From Gammaproteobacteria bacterium (GTDB taxonomy: Bacteria; Pseudomonadota; Gammaproteobacteria; JAUZRS01), in NCBI GenBank assembly GCA_030949385.1, contig JAUZSP010000002.1:122501-186500 (forward strand): a DNA stretch of 64,000 bases. Reading direction: 5' to 3'. The notes beneath the pieces are model-generated. The model did no database searches. It was not told the DNA's origin and worked only from the letters and a program-made list of their open reading frames with translations. Within the stretch, counting starts at the first letter, position 1; the number at the start of each line of letters is the position of its first letter. Below are positions 32,614 to 43,139 of this stretch, piece by piece. The position numbers and the translations under genes are program-made.

Positions 32614-33382
32614 GCCACTGGAAAAACTGAGTCTGCACGATTTTAATAATCTAAGTAAAACCCTCAGTGTCACTGTGTATGAGTTGGCTTATTGTGTCAG
32701 CGAATCGCGGCAACGCGCGTATAAAACGCGGCTTAATGAGCGTTATTCTGCGCAGCGTTTGGGTTTAATGTTGCAACAAATGGCGCAGAAAATGGGTGCC
32801 AAGGTGCTCAATTTAGCGCGGCAAGATTATCAGCCTCAGGGTGCCAGCGCGACGCTGTTGCTCTCCGATGCGCTGGTGGCGCATCTGGATAAGAGTCACA
32901 TTACCATTCACACCTACCCAGAGCAGCACCCTAAAAATGGCTTGTGTAGCTTTCGTGCCGACATTGAGCTTTCAACCTGTGGCCGTATCTCTCCATTGAC
33001 GATTTTGAACGAGCTGTTGGGATGTTTTGCAGCCGAGATTGTGTTGGTTGATTATCGAGTGCGGGGGTTTACTCGTGATGAAACTGGGCAGAAGCAGTTT
33101 ATGGATCATGAGATGGTCTCGATTCAGAATTTTCTTTCTGCGCCGCGCCGCGCGCAATATCAATTGCGGGATCGTAATCTGGCGACGGAAAACAGCTTTC
33201 ATACCAAAATGTTAAAAAAGGCGTTTGTTTTAGCGGATTTTCTCAGTGAGTCTGAACAGGTGCGCTGTTCTGCTGCTGAATTAGAGCAGATTGAACAGAA
33301 GGTGCGTCTGGAGCGAGAGGAGCTTTTTTATGGCTGTTTGAGTGACCCGCACGCTACCACTTGTAAGCGGTACGGGTCATGA
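32606..33382 (+). CDS. speD: S-adenosylmethionine decarboxylase proenzyme
   Basis: This is the enterobacterial-type SpeD, about 258 residues from a TTG at 32606 (…SEPLEKLSLHDFNNLSK). It matches E. coli SpeD in HDFNNL, LNLARQDYQPQGAS, HLDKSHITIHTYPE (self-cleavage before Ser gives the pyruvoyl group) and CSFRADIELSTCG. It supplies decarboxylated SAM for spermidine synthesis. The frame is open upstream to an ATG at 32522, but that lies inside DUF885 and adds non-homologous residues. The 3' end overlaps coq7 on the other strand by 29 bases. Confidence 0.93.
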   Translation: MSEPLEKLSLHDFNNLSKTLSVTVYELAYCVSESRQRAYKTRLNERYSAQRLGLMLQQMAQKMGAKVLNLARQDYQPQGASATLLLSDALVAHLDKSHITIHTYPEQHPKNGLCSFRADIELSTCGRISPLTILNELLGCFAAEIVLVDYRVRGFTRDETGQKQFMDHEMVSIQNFLSAPRRAQYQLRDRNLATENSFHTKMLKKAFVLADFLSESEQVRCSAAELEQIEQKVRLEREELFYGCLSDPHATTCKRYGS

Positions 33383-33995
33383 TCTTTGCAGTCAGCCCCA
33401 TTAGTGTTCGTACTGGCCAAGGCAGTTCGGCTCCGCCAGACTCCAGGGCCAATTGTTCGTGTTGCCTTTCATCCTCTTGCATCTGTTTTAGAATCGCCAG
33501 ACTGCGCTGATCCTTTTCTGGCAGTGATGTAAAGTGCTCGTCTAGGTGCTTGATGACCTGTTTTTCAGTCTCAGCGACAAACCCTAAGCTCCACTTATCA
33601 CCAGCCAAACCGGCCAGAGCACCGAGGCTAAAAGAACCGCCGTACCAGAGCGGAGAGAGACGGCTTTTGTGGCTGTTCAGCTCTTGCAGGCGTTGCTCGC
33701 ACCACTTTAAATGGTCGTTCTCTTCAAGGGCGGCGTGTTCCATCTGTTGACGCACTTCGGGCAGCTTGGCGGTTAGGGCTTGGCCTTGATACAGTCCTTG
33801 AGCGGCGACTTCTCCCGCGTGGTTGATGCGCATCAAGCCCGCTGCGTGTTGTTGTTCACTTGCACTTAAGTCATGTGATTGTTGCTCTTCTGCGGGGTAG
33901 GGACGGCCTGTTGTACGGGTGTTGCCAAACAGAGTGGTGAGTCCTTTGTCGGCGTTGATTATAAGTTGATCTAATGCGGTGAGGTGGCGTTGCAT
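33354..33995 (-). CDS. coq7: 2-polyprenyl-3-methyl-6-methoxy-benzoquinol hydroxylase Coq7
   Basis: This 213-residue di-iron hydroxylase acts in ubiquinone synthesis. The iron ligands are in MRINHAGEVAAQGLY (Glu, with an earlier Glu), EENDHLKWC and the late ETEKQVIKHLDEHF and QEDERQHEQLA motifs. It acts at the inner membrane face. The gene is convergent with and slightly overlaps speD. Confidence 0.95.
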   Translation of the reverse strand: MQRHLTALDQLIINADKGLTTLFGNTRTTGRPYPAEEQQSHDLSASEQQHAAGLMRINHAGEVAAQGLYQGQALTAKLPEVRQQMEHAALEENDHLKWCEQRLQELNSHKSRLSPLWYGGSFSLGALAGLAGDKWSLGFVAETEKQVIKHLDEHFTSLPEKDQRSLAILKQMQEDERQHEQLALESGGAELPWPVRTLMGLTAKIMTRTAYKW

Positions 33996-34078
33996 ATTAA
34001 ATAGGCCTTTAAATTTAAATGAAACAAGAGGGTTAGTTTTGGTGGGCGAAGGGGAGGTGTCAAGTAGATAACTTTATC

Positions 34079-34107
34079 TTGACAAATATATAACCATATT
34101 ATAATAT
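34079..34107 (+). promoter_or_regulatory. Strong sigma-70-like promoter of the candidate small RNA
   Basis: TTGACA (34079-34084) is followed after 17 bp by TAATAT (34102-34107), in a very AT-rich stretch. No open reading frame follows before the terminator at 34173-34209. Confidence 0.65.
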
Positions 34108-34113
34108 AATGAT

Positions 34114-34209
34114 TCGCTTTGAGTCAGAGATGATTCGGCGTTTTTCCTCCACCATCCTCCTTTGATGGTTTTTGGCGCGGTCCCTACTTACCGCGCCTTT
34201 TTTTTGCCT
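34114..34209 (+). ncRNA. Candidate small RNA with anti-Shine-Dalgarno loops
   Basis: An interval of about 95 nt lies between the promoter at 34079-34107 and a strong terminator (GGCGCGGT / ACCGCGCC, then T9). It contains the C-rich segment CCTCCACCATCCTCC, and CCATCCTCCTTTGATGG can fold with CCTCC exposed in the loop. CCUCC loops can pair with ribosome-binding sites. The rest of the gap 33996-34321 holds the rplM promoter (TTGTCA 34236, TATAAA 34257). An alternative reading is a leader/attenuator for rplM. Confidence 0.5.
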
Positions 34210-34321
34210 GATGATAAATATAGTTGTTTTACTACTTGTCAGATTCGATTTTGTCCTATAAAATCGCGCCCTTTTCCGTCAGTCCATAGCCTGATGGCTT
34301 GTATACGTTTTGGAGTATGTA

Positions 34322-34750
34322 ATGAAGACTTTTAGTGCGAAGCCTGCCGAAGTCAAACGCGACTGGTTTGTCGTGGACGCCGCAGGCAAAACCTTAGGCC
34401 GTTTGGCATCCGAGGTTGCTTTGCGCTTGCGGGGCAAGCACAAGCCAGAATACACCCCGCATGTGGATACCGGTGACTACATTGTGGTCATCAATGCCTC
34501 TCAGATTCGAGTGACGGGCAATAAAATGAAAGACAAAATGTATCACCATCACACGGGGTACATCGGTAGCTTGAAATCCATCAGTTTTGAAAAACTGCTG
34601 GCCAAAGCACCTGAGCGCATCATTGAATTTGCCGTTAAGGGCATGTTACCCAAGAACTCCCTTGGGCGTACGATGTATCGTAAGCTTAAAGTGTACGGTG
34701 GCAGTGAGCATAACCATGCGGCTCAGCAGCCTCAGGTTCTCGATCTTTAA
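34322..34750 (+). CDS. rplM: 50S ribosomal protein L13
   Basis: The 142-residue protein has the E. coli length. Starting at [20 protein letters not shown], it has [36 protein letters not shown] and [19 protein letters not shown]. It assembles early in the large subunit. GGAG lies ten bases upstream of the ATG. It forms an operon with rpsI, 45 bases downstream. Confidence 0.98.
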   Translation: MKTFSAKPAEVKRDWFVVDAAGKTLGRLASEVALRLRGKHKPEYTPHVDTGDYIVVINASQIRVTGNKMKDKMYHHHTGYIGSLKSISFEKLLAKAPERIIEFAVKGMLPKNSLGRTMYRKLKVYGGSEHNHAAQQPQVLDL

Positions 34751-34795
34751 TTAATTGAACAGCGGCGCGTGCAGCGCAGCGGTAGGTAGAAGAAA

Positions 34796-35188
34796 ATGGC
34801 TGAAGCACAGTATTATGGCACCGGACGTCGTAAAAGCTCTAGCGCACGCGTCTTTATGCGTTCAGGTAGTGGTGACATCAAAATCAACAAACGCTCTATA
34901 GACGACTATTTTGGTCGTGAGACGGCTCGCATGATTGTGCGTCAGCCGTTGGAGAAGCTGGAGATGATGGGGAAATTTGATTTTTACATCACCGTTGAAG
35001 GGGGCGGTAACAGCGGTCAAGCAGGTGCCATTCGTCACGGCATCGCGCGTGCTTTGCTCTCCTACGATGAAGAGCTGCGTGTTGATCTGCGTCGTGAGGG
35101 TTTCTTGACTCGTGATGCACGTAAAGTTGAGCGTAAGAAAGTGGGTCTGCGCAAAGCACGTCGTGCAACTCAGTACTCCAAGCGTTAA
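34796..35188 (+). CDS. rpsI: 30S ribosomal protein S9
   Basis: The 130-residue protein has the expected length and sequence ([39 protein letters not shown]). The basic C-terminal tail ends QYSKR, which reaches the P-site tRNA. It is cotranscribed with rplM. Confidence 0.98.
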   Translation: MAEAQYYGTGRRKSSSARVFMRSGSGDIKINKRSIDDYFGRETARMIVRQPLEKLEMMGKFDFYITVEGGGNSGQAGAIRHGIARALLSYDEELRVDLRREGFLTRDARKVERKKVGLRKARRATQYSKR

Positions 35189-35230
35189 GTTTTTTTGCAC
35201 TGTTTCTGCTGTTCTGGCAGAGCTGCAATA

Positions 35231-35264
35231 AAAGTAGCACCGGCTTTTTGCCGGTGTTTACTTT
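35231..35264 (+). terminator. rplM-rpsI terminator
   Basis: The stem AAAGTAGCACCGGC / GCCGGTGTTTACTTT has a T5 loop and ends in a T-run just before the tRNA-Gln gene. Confidence 0.85.
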
Positions 35265-35338
35265 TGGGGGATCGTCTAGTGGTAGGACTGCGGACTCTGA
35301 CTCCGCCAACCTAGGTTCGAATCCTAGTCCCCCAGCCA
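35265..35338 (+). tRNA. glnV: tRNA-Gln(CTG)
   Basis: A 74-nt cloverleaf has acceptor TGGGGGA/TCCCCCA, anticodon stem GCGGA/TCCGC with loop CTCTGAC (anticodon CTG), TPsiC arm GGTTCGAATCC and encoded CCA. It abuts the rpsI terminator. The symbol is by analogy. Confidence 0.95.
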
Positions 35339-35342
35339 ATTG

Positions 35343-35381
35343 AAAAACCGCCATCTTTTAATCAGGGTGGTGGTTTTTTTT
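35343..35381 (+). terminator. Terminator after tRNA-Gln
   Basis: An imperfect stem (AACCGCCA with TGGTGGTT) is followed by eight T. Confidence 0.75.
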
Positions 35382-35460
35382 GTTTAGCTTTTCCTGTGTC
35401 TATCCTACAATCAAAAGGTCGTTTCATATTGTTCACATGATGTGAATTTTGAGGTGTGTT

Positions 35461-35853
35461 ATGAGCAAAAGGAGTGGTTTGCTGGTGGCGATGTGTTTGT
35501 TTGCCAGTGAGTCGGTTTGGGCGTCAGGGCTGTTGGAGAGTTTGGAGGCTGAAGGACGATCTGTGGTGCTTGATAAAAGAAGTATGGCCAAACATCAATC
35601 AGGGGCGATGGTGGATCAATTTTTGTTGATACCAAAAAGTTCGAGCTGTAGCGAAGCGAACCAATTTGCTAAAGTGATTGTTAAAGGGCTTTCTAGGCGT
35701 GATTTTGAAAAAGCTTTAAGGCGTGATCACTGTGCCACTTCGCTGTTTTACAAAAAAATCTCCTATCGTGCTCGGCAACAGGTTTACGATGCCTATCTGT
35801 TGGATCCTGATTTGGCGACGTTAAGACAGATGATTTTGTCGAAAATGCAGTAA
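35461..35853 (+). CDS. Small secreted hypothetical protein
   Basis: The product has 130 residues from ATG 35461 (GAGGTG upstream). The signal peptide is GLLVAMCLFASESVWA. The mature part is basic and has two cysteines (SSSCSEANQFAKVIVKGLSR; RDHCATSLFYKKISY) that may form a disulfide. No family is recognised. It lies 46 bases before the rhodanese gene, so the two may be one unit. Confidence 0.7.
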   Translation: MSKRSGLLVAMCLFASESVWASGLLESLEAEGRSVVLDKRSMAKHQSGAMVDQFLLIPKSSSCSEANQFAKVIVKGLSRRDFEKALRRDHCATSLFYKKISYRARQQVYDAYLLDPDLATLRQMILSKMQ

Positions 35854-35899
35854 GTGATGGTGTTTGTTTGTTCGGTTAGAACTGTAAAAGGGAATTAAA

Positions 35900-36601
35900 G
35901 TGATTAAGATGGTTGCTGGGGTGTTGTTGCTGTTGGTGTCAATGGGTGCGGTATTGGCGCTGGAGGTGGCATTAACTGAAGAGGTCGATTTTGTAGAGGT
36001 ATTTCATCAAGATCAGTTGATTCGAGTGCAGCGTATTCAGGATCAGGGGCACCAACTCTCGGGCAGTTTTAGTAAAACATCGCGTAAATGTCCGCCCTTT
36101 TGCATTCAGCCGGAGCTGGCTGCGCCTGGAGTGATTACGTTTTCGGAAATTGAAATTTTCAATTTTATGGCTAACCAAGTTCGCAGCGAGACCGGTTTGC
36201 TGGTGGATGCTCGGGTTCCCGCTTGGTTTCAGCAGGGCACCATTCCCAGCTCGATTAACATTCCCTTTACGGTGTTTAGCTTGCCCGCAGATGCGCCTGA
36301 GTTGGTGCGAGCGATGCATCGTTTTGGAGTAACGCGCCGAGGCCAAGTGGGTGGGCTGAAGCGGCAACTGGAACGTTGGGGCTTGATGGACGGGGATCGT
36401 AAAACCGATCATTGGGATTTTGTTGCTGCCAAAGAGGTGGTGTTTTGGTGTAATGGCCCTTGGTGCAGTCAGTCACCGCGTGCCATTCGAGGTTTGTTGG
36501 CGTTGGGTTATCCTGCTGATAAGATTTTTTATTATCGTGGTGGAATGCAGATGTGGCAGATATTGGGGTTAACCACAGTGGTTCCTAAGGTATTTGATTA
36601 A
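35900..36601 (+). CDS. Periplasmic rhodanese-like protein
   Basis: This is a 233-residue protein with GTG start and a signal peptide (VAGVLLLLVSMGAVLA). The rhodanese domain covers about residues 95-230: LLVDARVPAWFQQGTIPSSI, then the active-site loop VFWCNGPWCSQSPRAIRGL and IFYYRGGMQMW. The loop has two Cys (CNGPWC); the second position resembles the catalytic Cys. An extra Cys pair (CPPFC) precedes the domain. Rhodaneses move sulfane sulfur, and a periplasmic one fits sulfur metabolism or thiol redox. The substrate is unknown. Confidence 0.84.
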   Translation: MIKMVAGVLLLLVSMGAVLALEVALTEEVDFVEVFHQDQLIRVQRIQDQGHQLSGSFSKTSRKCPPFCIQPELAAPGVITFSEIEIFNFMANQVRSETGLLVDARVPAWFQQGTIPSSINIPFTVFSLPADAPELVRAMHRFGVTRRGQVGGLKRQLERWGLMDGDRKTDHWDFVAAKEVVFWCNGPWCSQSPRAIRGLLALGYPADKIFYYRGGMQMWQILGLTTVVPKVFD

Positions 36602-36908
36602 GTTTTTGTTGTTTTTTAGTCTACGCTCTGCCTTTCTTAACAGATTTTTACTGGATTTTTAGTCTTTTAATTGCTAATTAAGGTCGTTTAAATGCTAAAT
36701 TAGTTGTTATAAAGCAACTATTTTGTCCTTTATGTCGTTTTGTTTGAATAAAATCTGAAAAAATTATTGATTTGTTGTTTCTAAGCAAGGTAGACTTGCG
36801 GCCACTAGATAGGCTGGAGTAGGACATTAAGATCCTTGCCTAGCAAGGGCTGTATTGGCTCCCGTTTACGTATTTAATCGTTTATAAATAATTTTGAGGA
36901 ATGTTCAA
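36602..36908 (+). other. Non-coding leader upstream of the porin gene
   Basis: No gene is seen in these 307 bp. An inverted repeat CCTTGC-CTA-GCAAGG lies at 36834-36848 and AGTTG...CAACT near 36700-36718. The leader before the porin ATG is long and AT-rich, as for highly expressed porins subject to small-RNA control. Confidence 0.5.
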
Positions 36909-37928
36909 ATGAATAAAAAGCTTCTTGCTGTCGCAATTGCTTTCGCTTTCTCCCCTGCTGTTATGGCGGATATTAAGTTAATTGGTAAGGTTCAAACTGA
37001 GCTGGTTAGTGTTTCTGGTGATGGTGCAACTGCCGGAATTTATTTGGCTGACGGTACTGAAGGTCATAAAATAAATAAAGGCAACGCAGGAGCGTTTGGT
37101 GTTTCGATCAAACACGATTTGGGTGGTGGTTTGACTGCGTTGGCGAAAGCCAACTTTAGTATCCAAATGGATGCTAACGCGGTTGGTTTGGGTAAGGGGC
37201 GTGATGGTTACGTTGGTTTGAAAGGTGGTTTTGGTACCATCAAGGCTGGTAATATCGCTGTACCTTATAAAATCAGTAATAAATGGGATCCCTTTTGGGC
37301 GACCTCCTTGCAGGCTCGTGGTGGTGCGGGCATGTCTCAATTACACAATGGTTATAAACCAAATATGTTGTCTTATGACAATAAATTTGGTGCAGTAAAG
37401 TTTGCCGTTGCAGTGGGAATTGATGAGACTCCTGATGGCGCGACTCCAGCAAGTACGAAAGCAGAACACCTTACTTCGTTCAGTGTGAAGGCACCCGTTG
37501 GTAGTGATTTTGAATTGGCATTAGCTTACTACGATGATGGTGGTACGGACACTACGGCAGTGAAAGTGGGAGCTAAGTTTAAAAGTGGTGCTATTACTGC
37601 GTCAGCTCAGTATGAAACCTTTGGAAAGGGTCTTGTTAGTAAGGCTTCTGTTGTGAATGGTACGGCTTTGCCTTCGACGGACAGTGCAGCAATTGTTTAC
37701 GGTAACGTTATCTTCAAAATGAGCGCAGCGAATAGCATCGCAGCAGCTTTTGGTAGTACTGCCAGTGATGGCAACAGTGATGTGGGTGATGCCACTTACG
37801 GTTCTGTGGGCATGTTGCACAGCTTCAACAAAAAAGTGCGTGGTCATGTGGGTTATCGCAGTGTGACCGGTAAAACCGCTACTGATGAGTCAACCACCTT
37901 GGTTGCGGGTCTGCGGGTCAAGTTCTAA
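36909..37928 (+). CDS. Gram-negative porin
   Basis: The 339-residue protein has a signal peptide (MNKKLLAVAIAFAFSPAVMA). It is a Gly/Lys/Ala-rich beta-barrel of the general diffusion porin type (SIKHDLGGGLTALAKANFSI; GYVGLKGGFGTIKAGNIAVP), with C-terminal TLVAGLRVKF ending in Phe. GAGGA lies nine bases before the ATG. It forms passive outer-membrane channels. Its composition and strong terminator suggest high expression. Confidence 0.92.
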   Translation: MNKKLLAVAIAFAFSPAVMADIKLIGKVQTELVSVSGDGATAGIYLADGTEGHKINKGNAGAFGVSIKHDLGGGLTALAKANFSIQMDANAVGLGKGRDGYVGLKGGFGTIKAGNIAVPYKISNKWDPFWATSLQARGGAGMSQLHNGYKPNMLSYDNKFGAVKFAVAVGIDETPDGATPASTKAEHLTSFSVKAPVGSDFELALAYYDDGGTDTTAVKVGAKFKSGAITASAQYETFGKGLVSKASVVNGTALPSTDSAAIVYGNVIFKMSAANSIAAAFGSTASDGNSDVGDATYGSVGMLHSFNKKVRGHVGYRSVTGKTATDESTTLVAGLRVKF

Positions 37929-37959
37929 GATTAAGTTTATCAAGGAATTTTTTTCCTTG

Positions 37960-37986
37960 ACGGAGCCTTTATGGCTCCGTTTTTTT
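37960..37986 (+). terminator. Porin gene terminator
   Basis: ACGGAGCC and GGCTCCGT pair around TTTAT and are followed by T6. Confidence 0.9.
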
Positions 37987-38074
37987 ATGCCCGTTATAAA
38001 ATTCTAAGATGGTGGTTCTACGGTGCTGGGTTTAGAATAGCGCCACTTCTTTATATGTGAACCGACAAATAGCC

Positions 38075-41000
38075 ATGCACAGCGAAACTTCCCGTATCCG
38101 TGAAATTCCTTACAACTACACCTCTTTTGCCGACCGTGAAATCGTCATCCGATTTTTGGGCGAATCCATGTGGACGGTGCTGAACACCCTGCGCGGTGAG
38201 CGTAAAACAGGGCGTTCGGCGCGCATGTTGTTTGAAGTGCTGGGTGACATGTGGGTGGTGAGTCGTAACCCCTACATTCAAGACGATCTGCTGCACAACA
38301 AGAAGCGCCGTAAAATGCTGATTGAGGCGCTGTCTCATCGTTTGAATCAGATTGTGACGCGCGCCAAAGGCAATCAGCAGGCGCTGTCACTGGCAGAAGC
38401 CGCGCGCCGAGCGGTGCATGATTTTGAACAAGAATTTGCTCGGAGCCTGTTGTTAAGGCAGCGCATTTCACAGGCACTGAAAGGCGTGACTCGCAGTGGC
38501 AACGTCGATTTTGGTGGTTTGGCGCGTGTGTCTCATGTCACAGATGCCACCGATTGGCGGGTGGAATACCCTTTTGTGGTGATCAATCCCGACAGTGAGC
38601 AAGAGGTGTTGGCCATTGTCAAAGCCTGCATTGGGTTGGGTTTGACCATTATTCCTCGTGGTGGCGGTACCGGTTACACCGGCGGAGCCATTCCACTGGA
38701 CGCGCATTCGGTGGTGATCAACACCGAAAAATTGGAGAGCGTCGGCAAAGTTACTCTGAGTGACATTGCTGGAGTGGATAAAAAAGTGGCGACCATTGCG
38801 GTGGAAGCGGGGGTTGTAACCCGTCGGGTGGCGGAAGCGGCGGAAGCGGCGGGTTTTGTCTTTGCGGTTGATCCCACTTCACAAGACGCGTCCACCATCG
38901 GCGGCAACATCTCAATGAACGCTGGGGGTAAAAAAGCGGTGTTGTGGGGTACGACGTTGGACAACCTACTCTCATGGAAGATGGTCAGCCCCGATGGTGA
39001 TTGGTTGGAGGTGGAGCGTCTGAACCACAATTTGGGCAAAATCCACGAGCAGAAACAGGTGGAGTTTCGGCTAGCGCGCTACCGTGCCAACACGCATGAA
39101 TTGATTGAACCGCCGATTGTGTTGCAGTTTGCGGGGAAATCTCTGCGTAAAGAGGGTTTGGGAAAAGACGTTACGGATAAGTTTCTCGGTGGTCTGCCGG
39201 GGGTGCAAAAAGAGGGCTGTGATGGTCTGATCACTTCAGCGGTGTTTATTTTGCATAAAATGCCACAGGTGACACGCACCGTTTGTCTTGAGTTTTATGG
39301 CAAAGATCTGCGCAAAGCGGTACCGGCGATTGTGGAACTGAAAGAGTATCTGGACGGTTTGCCGGAGGTGTTGCTCTCAGGATTGGAACATCTGGATGAC
39401 CGTTACATTAAAGCGGTGGGTTACTCCGCCAAAGCAGCGCGGGGCGTGTTGCCAAAAATGCTGCTGGTGGCGGACATTGCTGGCGAAGATGAAGATGCGG
39501 TGGCCAAAGCCGCTTCTCATGTGGTGCGTTTGGCCAACGCTCGTGATGCGGAGGGTTTCATTGCCGTCAGTGCGGAAGCGCGCAAACGTTTTTGGGCGGA
39601 TCGCAGTCGAACGGCGGCCATTGCTGCGCACACCAACGCCTTTAAGCTCAATGAAGATGTGGTGATTCCACTGGCGCGTTTGGCAGAGTACAGCGAAGGC
39701 ATTGAGCGGATTAATATCGAACAGTCGATCAGCAATAAATTGCAGATTGTGTCGGGGGTGCGGCAGTGGTTCGAACAGCAAGCGGTCAACCGTGAAGCAG
39801 AAGCAAAACACCTCAGCGGCAGTGAAGAGACGGAGATTTATCAGCAAAAATGTCAGGCAACCTTTGAGCTGTTGGAAGAGGTTAAACAGCGCTGGGAGCA
39901 TTTGTTGGAAAACTTAGATGCGCCAGCGGTAGAGCATCAAACGTGTCTGGACGACGAAGCCAAGCAGGCGTTGCAAAAAGGCGATGCGCTGTTGGATCTG
40001 TTGCTGCGACGGGATTTTCGTCTCTCGTATCGTCAGCAGGTGGAAAAGCCACTGAAGCTGATTTTTAGTGGTGAGGAGCATAGCGAGGTGCGCGAGAAGC
40101 TGGATAAACTGCACGCTCAGTACCGCTCCAGTCGGCTGTTTATTGCTCTGCACATGCACGCCGGTGACGGCAATGTACACACCAATATTCCGGTCAATTC
40201 CGATGATTACCTTATGATGCAGACCGCAGAGAAGATGGTGGATCGGGTGATGGCTTTGGCAAAAGAGCTCGATGGAGTGATCTCCGGCGAGCACGGCATT
40301 GGCCTGACCAAAATGCAGTATTTGGATCATAAAACCAGCGAAGCGTTTGCCGCGTACAAACATCAGGTTGATCCTAACGGATATTTCAATCGTGGCAAAT
40401 TGATGCCAGGTTCTGGGTTGCAAAACGCCTATACGCCGTCGTTGCGTCTGCTGCAACAAGAAGCCTTGATTCTTGAAGTCAGTGAGCTGGGAGAGCTAAA
40501 CAACAGCATCAAAGATTGCCTGCGTTGCGGCAAATGCAAACCGGTTTGCACCACTCATGTGCCGCGCGCCAATCTGCTCTATTCACCACGCAATAAAATT
40601 CTTGCCACGGGTCTGTTAATGGAGGCGTTTCTTTACGAGGAGCAGACTCGTCGCGGCATCTCTTTGCATCATTTTGATGAGATGAACGACGTGGCCGATC
40701 ACTGCACCGTCTGCCATCGCTGTCTGAACCCGTGTCCGGTGAACATCGACTTTGGTGATGTGACGGTACACATGCGTAAAATCCTCAAGGACATGGGGCA
40801 GCGCCGTTTCAGCTTGGGTACCAAGGTGGGGCTGAGCTTTTTGAACGCCACCGACCCCTTGGTGATCAAAGCGATGCGCCTCACCATGTTGAAATGGGGT
40901 TTTCAAGGCCAGCGCTGGTTGCATTCGGCTTTGAAGTTGATCCCAGGCATTTTCAAACAGAAAAAACGCCCAGCGGCGACGACAAAACAAGCACCCGTGT

Positions 41001-41929
41001 TGGAGCAGGTGGTGCATTTTGCTAATCGTCGTCTGCCCAATGATTTACCGGCGAAAACCACCCGTGCGTTGCTGGGGGTGGAGGATGCTCGATACATTCC
41101 GATTTTGCGTGATGTGAAGAAGGTTAAAGAGGATTCGGAAGCGGTCTTCTATTTCCCCGGTTGCGGTTCGGAGCGGCTTTTCAGTCAAGTGGGTATGGCG
41201 ACCTTGGCGATGCTCTACGATGCCGGAGTGCAGACGGTGTTGCCGCCGGGGTATCTCTGCTGCGGTTATCCGCAGACCTCCAGCGGCGATGTGGTTAAAG
41301 GTCAGCAGATCAGTACCGCCAATCGGGTTTTGTTTCATCGCATGGCCACCACTCTCAATTATATGGACATCAAGACGGTGGTGGTTTCTTGCGGCACCTG
41401 TATGGATCAGTTGCTGAAATACCAGTTTGAGGAGATTTTCCCGGGGTGTCGCTTGCTGGACATTCATGAGCTGCTGATGGAAAAGGGTTACAAACTGGAG
41501 GGCGTGCCTGGGCAGAAATACCTCTATCACGACCCCTGTCACAGCCCGATGAAAACCTACGACCCGATCAAAGTGACGTCTACTTTGATGGGCAGTGAAG
41601 TGACGCTGTCGGATCGCTGCTGCGGTGAGGCGGGTACCTTTGCCACCGCCCGTCCTGATATTGCCACCCAAGTGCGGTTTAGAAAACTGGAAGAGTTGCA
41701 GGTGGATCTGCAGGCCGTTGGTCAGGTGGGCAAGGTGCAAAACGGCGAGGTGAAAATGTTGACTTCGTGCCCTGCGTGCCAGCAGGGGCTGTCTCGTTAT
41801 CAGGATGAGACGGGGTTGGAGACCGACTACATTGTGGTGGAGCTGGCGCAGCAACTGTTTGGCAGTGAGTGGCAGAAACGCTTTTTGCGTGATGTTAATC
41901 AAGGCGGAGTGGAACAGGTGCTGTTGTAA
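38075..41929 (+). CDS. Giant FAD/Fe-S oxidoreductase (DUF3683, GlcD-GlpC type)
   Basis: The product has about 1284 residues (GTG at 38057 is an alternative start). It begins with a DUF3683 region ([20 protein letters not shown]). An FAD-binding PCMH domain follows (about 165-320: [20 protein letters not shown]), then an FAD-oxidase C domain with [14 protein letters not shown] and [14 protein letters not shown]. Next are two 4Fe-4S motifs, [11 protein letters not shown] and [11 protein letters not shown]. Last come two CCG domains ([28 protein letters not shown]). Such fused enzymes oxidise D-2-hydroxy acids (D-lactate, glycolate or 2-hydroxyglutarate) and pass electrons to quinone. Which acid is used cannot be told. 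Confidence 0.9.
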   Translation: MHSETSRIREIPYNYTSFADREIVIRFLGESMWTVLNTLRGERKTGRSARMLFEVLGDMWVVSRNPYIQDDLLHNKKRRKMLIEALSHRLNQIVTRAKGNQQALSLAEAARRAVHDFEQEFARSLLLRQRISQALKGVTRSGNVDFGGLARVSHVTDATDWRVEYPFVVINPDSEQEVLAIVKACIGLGLTIIPRGGGTGYTGGAIPLDAHSVVINTEKLESVGKVTLSDIAGVDKKVATIAVEAGVVTRRVAEAAEAAGFVFAVDPTSQDASTIGGNISMNAGGKKAVLWGTTLDNLLSWKMVSPDGDWLEVERLNHNLGKIHEQKQVEFRLARYRANTHELIEPPIVLQFAGKSLRKEGLGKDVTDKFLGGLPGVQKEGCDGLITSAVFILHKMPQVTRTVCLEFYGKDLRKAVPAIVELKEYLDGLPEVLLSGLEHLDDRYIKAVGYSAKAARGVLPKMLLVADIAGEDEDAVAKAASHVVRLANARDAEGFIAVSAEARKRFWADRSRTAAIAAHTNAFKLNEDVVIPLARLAEYSEGIERINIEQSISNKLQIVSGVRQWFEQQAVNREAEAKHLSGSEETEIYQQKCQATFELLEEVKQRWEHLLENLDAPAVEHQTCLDDEAKQALQKGDALLDLLLRRDFRLSYRQQVEKPLKLIFSGEEHSEVREKLDKLHAQYRSSRLFIALHMHAGDGNVHTNIPVNSDDYLMMQTAEKMVDRVMALAKELDGVISGEHGIGLTKMQYLDHKTSEAFAAYKHQVDPNGYFNRGKLMPGSGLQNAYTPSLRLLQQEALILEVSELGELNNSIKDCLRCGKCKPVCTTHVPRANLLYSPRNKILATGLLMEAFLYEEQTRRGISLHHFDEMNDVADHCTVCHRCLNPCPVNIDFGDVTVHMRKILKDMGQRRFSLGTKVGLSFLNATDPLVIKAMRLTMLKWGFQGQRWLHSALKLIPGIFKQKKRPAATTKQAPVLEQVVHFANRRLPNDLPAKTTRALLGVEDARYIPILRDVKKVKEDSEAVFYFPGCGSERLFSQVGMATLAMLYDAGVQTVLPPGYLCCGYPQTSSGDVVKGQQISTANRVLFHRMATTLNYMDIKTVVVSCGTCMDQLLKYQFEEIFPGCRLLDIHELLMEKGYKLEGVPGQKYLYHDPCHSPMKTYDPIKVTSTLMGSEVTLSDRCCGEAGTFATARPDIATQVRFRKLEELQVDLQAVGQVGKVQNGEVKMLTSCPACQQGLSRYQDETGLETDYIVVELAQQLFGSEWQKRFLRDVNQGGVEQVLL

Positions 41930-41940
41930 CGGCTCCTTTT

Positions 41941-41963
41941 GAGAGCAAGACTGCTTGCTCTCT
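41941..41963 (+). terminator. Terminator after the FAD/Fe-S oxidoreductase
   Basis: GAGAGCAAG and CTTGCTCTC form a perfect 9-bp stem with a four-base loop and a short T-rich tail. Confidence 0.75.
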
Positions 41964-42003
41964 TCTTGTATAATCCTTCCTATTTCCGTGTCAGGAGTTC
42001 ACC

Positions 42004-43071
42004 ATGCCGGTACTCAGCCCACAGCCGTCGTTGTACGACGATCTGTATCAATCGTCACCGCGTACCGAAGAAATTCTAAAAGCTCAAACGGCCTTAAGCG
42101 AAGAAGCGCAGCAGGCCTTGATTGCCCATATCAAACAACTGCTGAAGGCGCACAATGCCGTGCTGATTTCGCACTACTACACCAGTGCTGAAATTCAGCA
42201 ATTGACCGAAGAGACCGGCGGTTGCATCTCTGATTCACTGGATATGGCGCGGTTTGGTAACGAACATCCGGCCACCACTTTGGTGGTGGCGGGGGTGCGT
42301 TTTATGGGCGAGACAGCCAAAATTCTCAACCCTGAAAAACGAGTTCTGATGCCCACGTTAGAAGCGACTTGTTCGCTGGATGAGGGCTGTCAGGCGGAGG
42401 AGTTTGCTCAATTTCGCGCCCAATATCCTGAGCACACCGTGGTGGTTTACGCCAACACCAGCGCGGAGGTCAAAGCGCAGGCCGATTGGGTGGTGACCTC
42501 GGGTATCGCTTTAAAGTTGGTCAGTCATCTGGACGATCTGGGGGAAAAAATTCTCTGGGCACCGGATAAACATCTGGGCGGTTATGTGCAAAAGGTGTCG
42601 GGTGCCGAGATGGTGATCTGGCCGGGAGCCTGTATTGTTCACGATGAATTTAAAGCGCGGGCGCTGCATCGTCTAAAAGCGCTGCACCCTGAGGCGGCGA
42701 TTTTAGTCCATCCCGAATCCCCCCAAGAGGTGGTGGCGATGGCGGATGTGGTGGGCTCTACCACCCAGTTGATCGACGCGGTAAAAAGCTTGCCGAATCC
42801 GACCTTTATTGTGGCCACCGATAACGGCATTTTTTATAAAATGCAGCAGGCGGCTCCCGGCAAAAAATTGATTGATGCGCCCACGGGTGGGGCGGGTGCA
42901 ACCTGCCGCAGCTGCGCTCACTGCCCGTGGATGGCGATGAACGATTTGCAAAACTTGGCGCACAGTTTGGAAACGGGCGCGAATGAAATTGTGATTGATG
43001 AAGAGGTGCGCCAAGCGGCGCATCGTTCGGTGCAACGGATGGTGGAGTTTGGGCGTTCGGTGCGAAAGTAG
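42004..43071 (+). CDS. nadA: Quinolinate synthase
   Basis: This 355-residue enzyme condenses iminoaspartate with dihydroxyacetone phosphate to make quinolinate for NAD synthesis. The three cysteines that hold the 4Fe-4S cluster are in [23 protein letters not shown] and [25 protein letters not shown] and FMGETAKIL are typical. A CAGGAG ribosome site lies before the ATG. Confidence 0.96.
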   Translation: MPVLSPQPSLYDDLYQSSPRTEEILKAQTALSEEAQQALIAHIKQLLKAHNAVLISHYYTSAEIQQLTEETGGCISDSLDMARFGNEHPATTLVVAGVRFMGETAKILNPEKRVLMPTLEATCSLDEGCQAEEFAQFRAQYPEHTVVVYANTSAEVKAQADWVVTSGIALKLVSHLDDLGEKILWAPDKHLGGYVQKVSGAEMVIWPGACIVHDEFKARALHRLKALHPEAAILVHPESPQEVVAMADVVGSTTQLIDAVKSLPNPTFIVATDNGIFYKMQQAAPGKKLIDAPTGGAGATCRSCAHCPWMAMNDLQNLAHSLETGANEIVIDEEVRQAAHRSVQRMVEFGRSVRK

Positions 43072-43139
43072 AGGTTGAGTTTAAGCGGCAAGCAAGGCGT
43101 TGTCTGAAAAAAACAGAACAATAATAGGAATAAAAACAA

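Noticed and set aside
41045-41902. 285-codon minus-strand frame opposite the FAD/Fe-S oxidoreductase
   Set aside because: It is a shadow of the conserved CCG-domain region on the plus strand.
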